From Thraustochytrium sp. TN22 (taxonomy: Eukaryota > Sar > Bigyra > Thraustochytrida > Thraustochytriidae): DNA of 64,000 bases. Every line of letters begins with the position of its first letter. The stretch's first letter is position 1. Positions 62,750-64,000 of this stretch are shown here, piece after piece. The stretch covers positions 1 to 64,000 of the forward strand of contig JABLUY010000162.1 of NCBI GenBank assembly GCA_013306675.1, given 5' to 3'. Both the position numbers and the translations under genes were made by a program. The notes under the pieces are model-generated. The model did no database searches. It saw nothing but the letters and a program-made list of their open reading frames with translations, and had not been told where the DNA came from.

Positions 62750-64000
62750 TCAATACTGGCCGGGCCGCGGCGGCAGCGGCGGCGGCACCTCCTCCTCCTC
62801 CGGCTGCGCTGCCACCAGGCTGCGCGCGCGCCCTGCGACGCGCCGCCTGCGGCCCCGGCGCACGTCCAGAGCGGCCAGCACCCGGGTGCCAACGTAAAAG
62901 GACAGCTTGCCGACCCAGCGCTCGCGCTCGTGCTCGTCCTGGCACATGAAGAGGTGCGTGGTCTCCGACCCGGACCCCGGATCTCGCAGCGTCAGCTCAA
63001 ACACGCGGCCCTGGAAGCGCGGCTGCGTGCTGGACCGCACCGCGGCCAGGTTCTCCAGCGAGATGGACCCCAGCTCGCCCGTGTACACATTGTACGAGCT
63101 CGACGAGCTCATGCCGCTATAGTATGTTAGATGCATCCTGTCCCGAAACAGCACAAAATATTGCCGCTCCCAGGAAACCACGCCCTCATGCCGGCCACCG
63201 ACGCGCACGCGCAGCCAGCCCTCCGCGTGCACCCCAGGCGGCGTCGGCTTGTCCGGTTCCACATCGTGCTCGGTCCGGCGCTCCTCCTCCTCGGAGTCGC
63301 TGGCCCACGACTCTTGTGCTGTGCTTTGCACGGGCGACAAGATTGGGCTCACCTGCGACATGCCGCGCAGCCGCTTCGCCGTCACCCGGAGGCCGCCCTG
63401 GTCCATGGCGACCACCTTGGCCTGCCTCGGCGCACTCAGCACCCCGTCCTTGAAGAAGAAAGAGAAGAAGAACCCGCCCTTGAAGAACCCAGTGTATGCA
63501 AAGGTTCCCACACAGACCAACAGGGCCAGAAGCAGAAAGCACCCCGTCAGAACGACGGGCCACCACCTATCGATCCAGGAGTCCTCGTGCATCTCGCCGT
63601 CCGTCGGTGACTGCGTCACTGTCTCGCCCTGCGCTGTCGTCGTCGTTGGCACCGCGGTCAGCCCATCGCTCGATGGCTCCGCCTGCGACCCGGTCGGCGC
63701 GGTGCCCGGAGGCTCGCTCGGCGCCGAGGACTCGCTCGGAGCTGCGGACGAATCTCTTGTCGGCGACACCGTCCCGGCAGTCGCGTTGCCGGCCGTGGGC
63801 GCCGCACTCAGGCTGCGCGTAGGCGAGAGCGTCGCGTCCACGAGTAGACAGCCGTCGCTGCCGTCTGCGAGGGACCCCGAGGCCCACCCCGGGGCGCACT
63901 CCTCGCAGACCTCGCCCGCGTAGCCCTGCCCCGGAAAGCACACGCATGAGGTTGGGGACGAGCTTAGGCAAATGCCGCGCCCTGCGCAGACCTCCCCGTT
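62750..64000 (-). CDS. Single-pass EGF-like / PH-domain membrane protein, 5' end missing
   Basis: The gene runs past the right edge; 416 codons are inside the window and the real start lies beyond 64000. The first residues are Cys-rich and EGF-like (GEVCAGRGICL, CVCFPGQGYAG, EVCEECAPGW). A Ser/Thr/Pro-rich stalk of about 95 residues follows, then a membrane helix (WWPVVLTGCFLLLALLVCVG, about residue 150) with an aromatic FFKGGFFFSFFF sequence after it. The cytoplasmic part has a PH domain at about 265-375 (EGWLRVRVGG start, ERERWVGKLSFYV end) and a Pro-rich tail (VPPPLPPRPGQY) able to bind SH3 or WW domains. It resembles a receptor or adhesion protein with lipid-binding cytoplasmic side. No family name is justified. 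Confidence 0.78.
   Translation of the reverse strand, partial: NGEVCAGRGICLSSSPTSCVCFPGQGYAGEVCEECAPGWASGSLADGSDGCLLVDATLSPTRSLSAAPTAGNATAGTVSPTRDSSAAPSESSAPSEPPGTAPTGSQAEPSSDGLTAVPTTTTAQGETVTQSPTDGEMHEDSWIDRWWPVVLTGCFLLLALLVCVGTFAYTGFFKGGFFFSFFFKDGVLSAPRQAKVVAMDQGGLRVTAKRLRGMSQVSPILSPVQSTAQESWASDSEEEERRTEHDVEPDKPTPPGVHAEGWLRVRVGGRHEGVVSWERQYFVLFRDRMHLTYYSGMSSSSSYNVYTGELGSISLENLAAVRSSTQPRFQGRVFELTLRDPGSGSETTHLFMCQDEHERERWVGKLSFYVGTRVLAALDVRRGRRRRVAGRARSLVAAQPEEEEVPPPLPPRPGQY

Overview
The window reads as nuclear DNA of a GC-rich, intron-poor, ciliated single-celled eukaryote. Most genes are single long uninterrupted frames with strong GC bias at third positions. Two genes can only be completed by splicing, with introns of 84 to 160 bases at the far 5' end. 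The gene content is eukaryotic: SMG1, Cactin, the DDX10-type helicase, Rab32-like GTPase, ceramide synthase and AK6. Two dynein light chains, an SFI1-like centrin-binding repeat protein and an IQ protein point to a motile cilium and basal body. No plastid gene, rRNA, tRNA, CRISPR array, transposon or virus-derived element was recognised. A heterotrophic protist such as a stramenopile would fit, but that is a weak inference from gene content and composition only.

Layout. 1-12 kb: a membrane-anchored hybrid histidine kinase, two tandem paralogous sulfotransferases with an embedded membrane segment, and an IQ/coiled-coil protein. 12-26 kb: a long-form ABCC transporter, a LAG1-type ceramide synthase, a PH plus papain-like (NlpC/P60 type) protein, a divergent DTD-like protein and the SFI1-like protein. 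26-40 kb: SMG1, a double-hotdog acyl-CoA thioesterase, a histidine acid phosphatase and Cactin. 39-46 kb: a cytosolic Hsp100 disaggregase and a class B J-protein, head to head across 2.2 kb that holds a textbook heat-shock element and a 243-base CGGCT pentamer array. 46-57 kb: an ankyrin protein with an RGS-like C-terminus carrying a four-cysteine insert, the outer-arm dynein light chain LC1, an unrecognised 394-residue protein, an M23 peptidase-like protein and a 962-residue acidic coiled-coil protein. 56-64 kb: adenylate kinase 6, Rab32-like GTPase, DDX10/Dbp4 helicase, LC8, and the 5'-truncated gene of a single-pass EGF-like/PH protein running off the right edge.

Genes alternate strand almost throughout, so most intergenic gaps are either shared 5' regions or short convergent 3' gaps (down to 12 bases). 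Functional groupings: Hsp100 with its J-protein partner type; SMG1, Cactin, DDX10 and AK6 in RNA and ribosome biology; LC1, LC8 and SFI1-like in the cilium/basal body; ceramide synthase, thioesterase and sulfotransferases in lipid and sulfate-ester metabolism.

Three patterns cut across genes. GGC triplet tracts (coding strand) sit within about 130 bases upstream of, or close to, the likely start codons of at least eight genes. The palindromic tetramer run CTAGCTAG and the octamer CACTGGCA recur in intergenic DNA. Two genes have their last exon end duplicated just downstream, at offsets of 142 and about 144 bases. Several predicted starts were moved to internal ATG codons because the longest frame begins at a non-ATG codon or runs through such a leader repeat.
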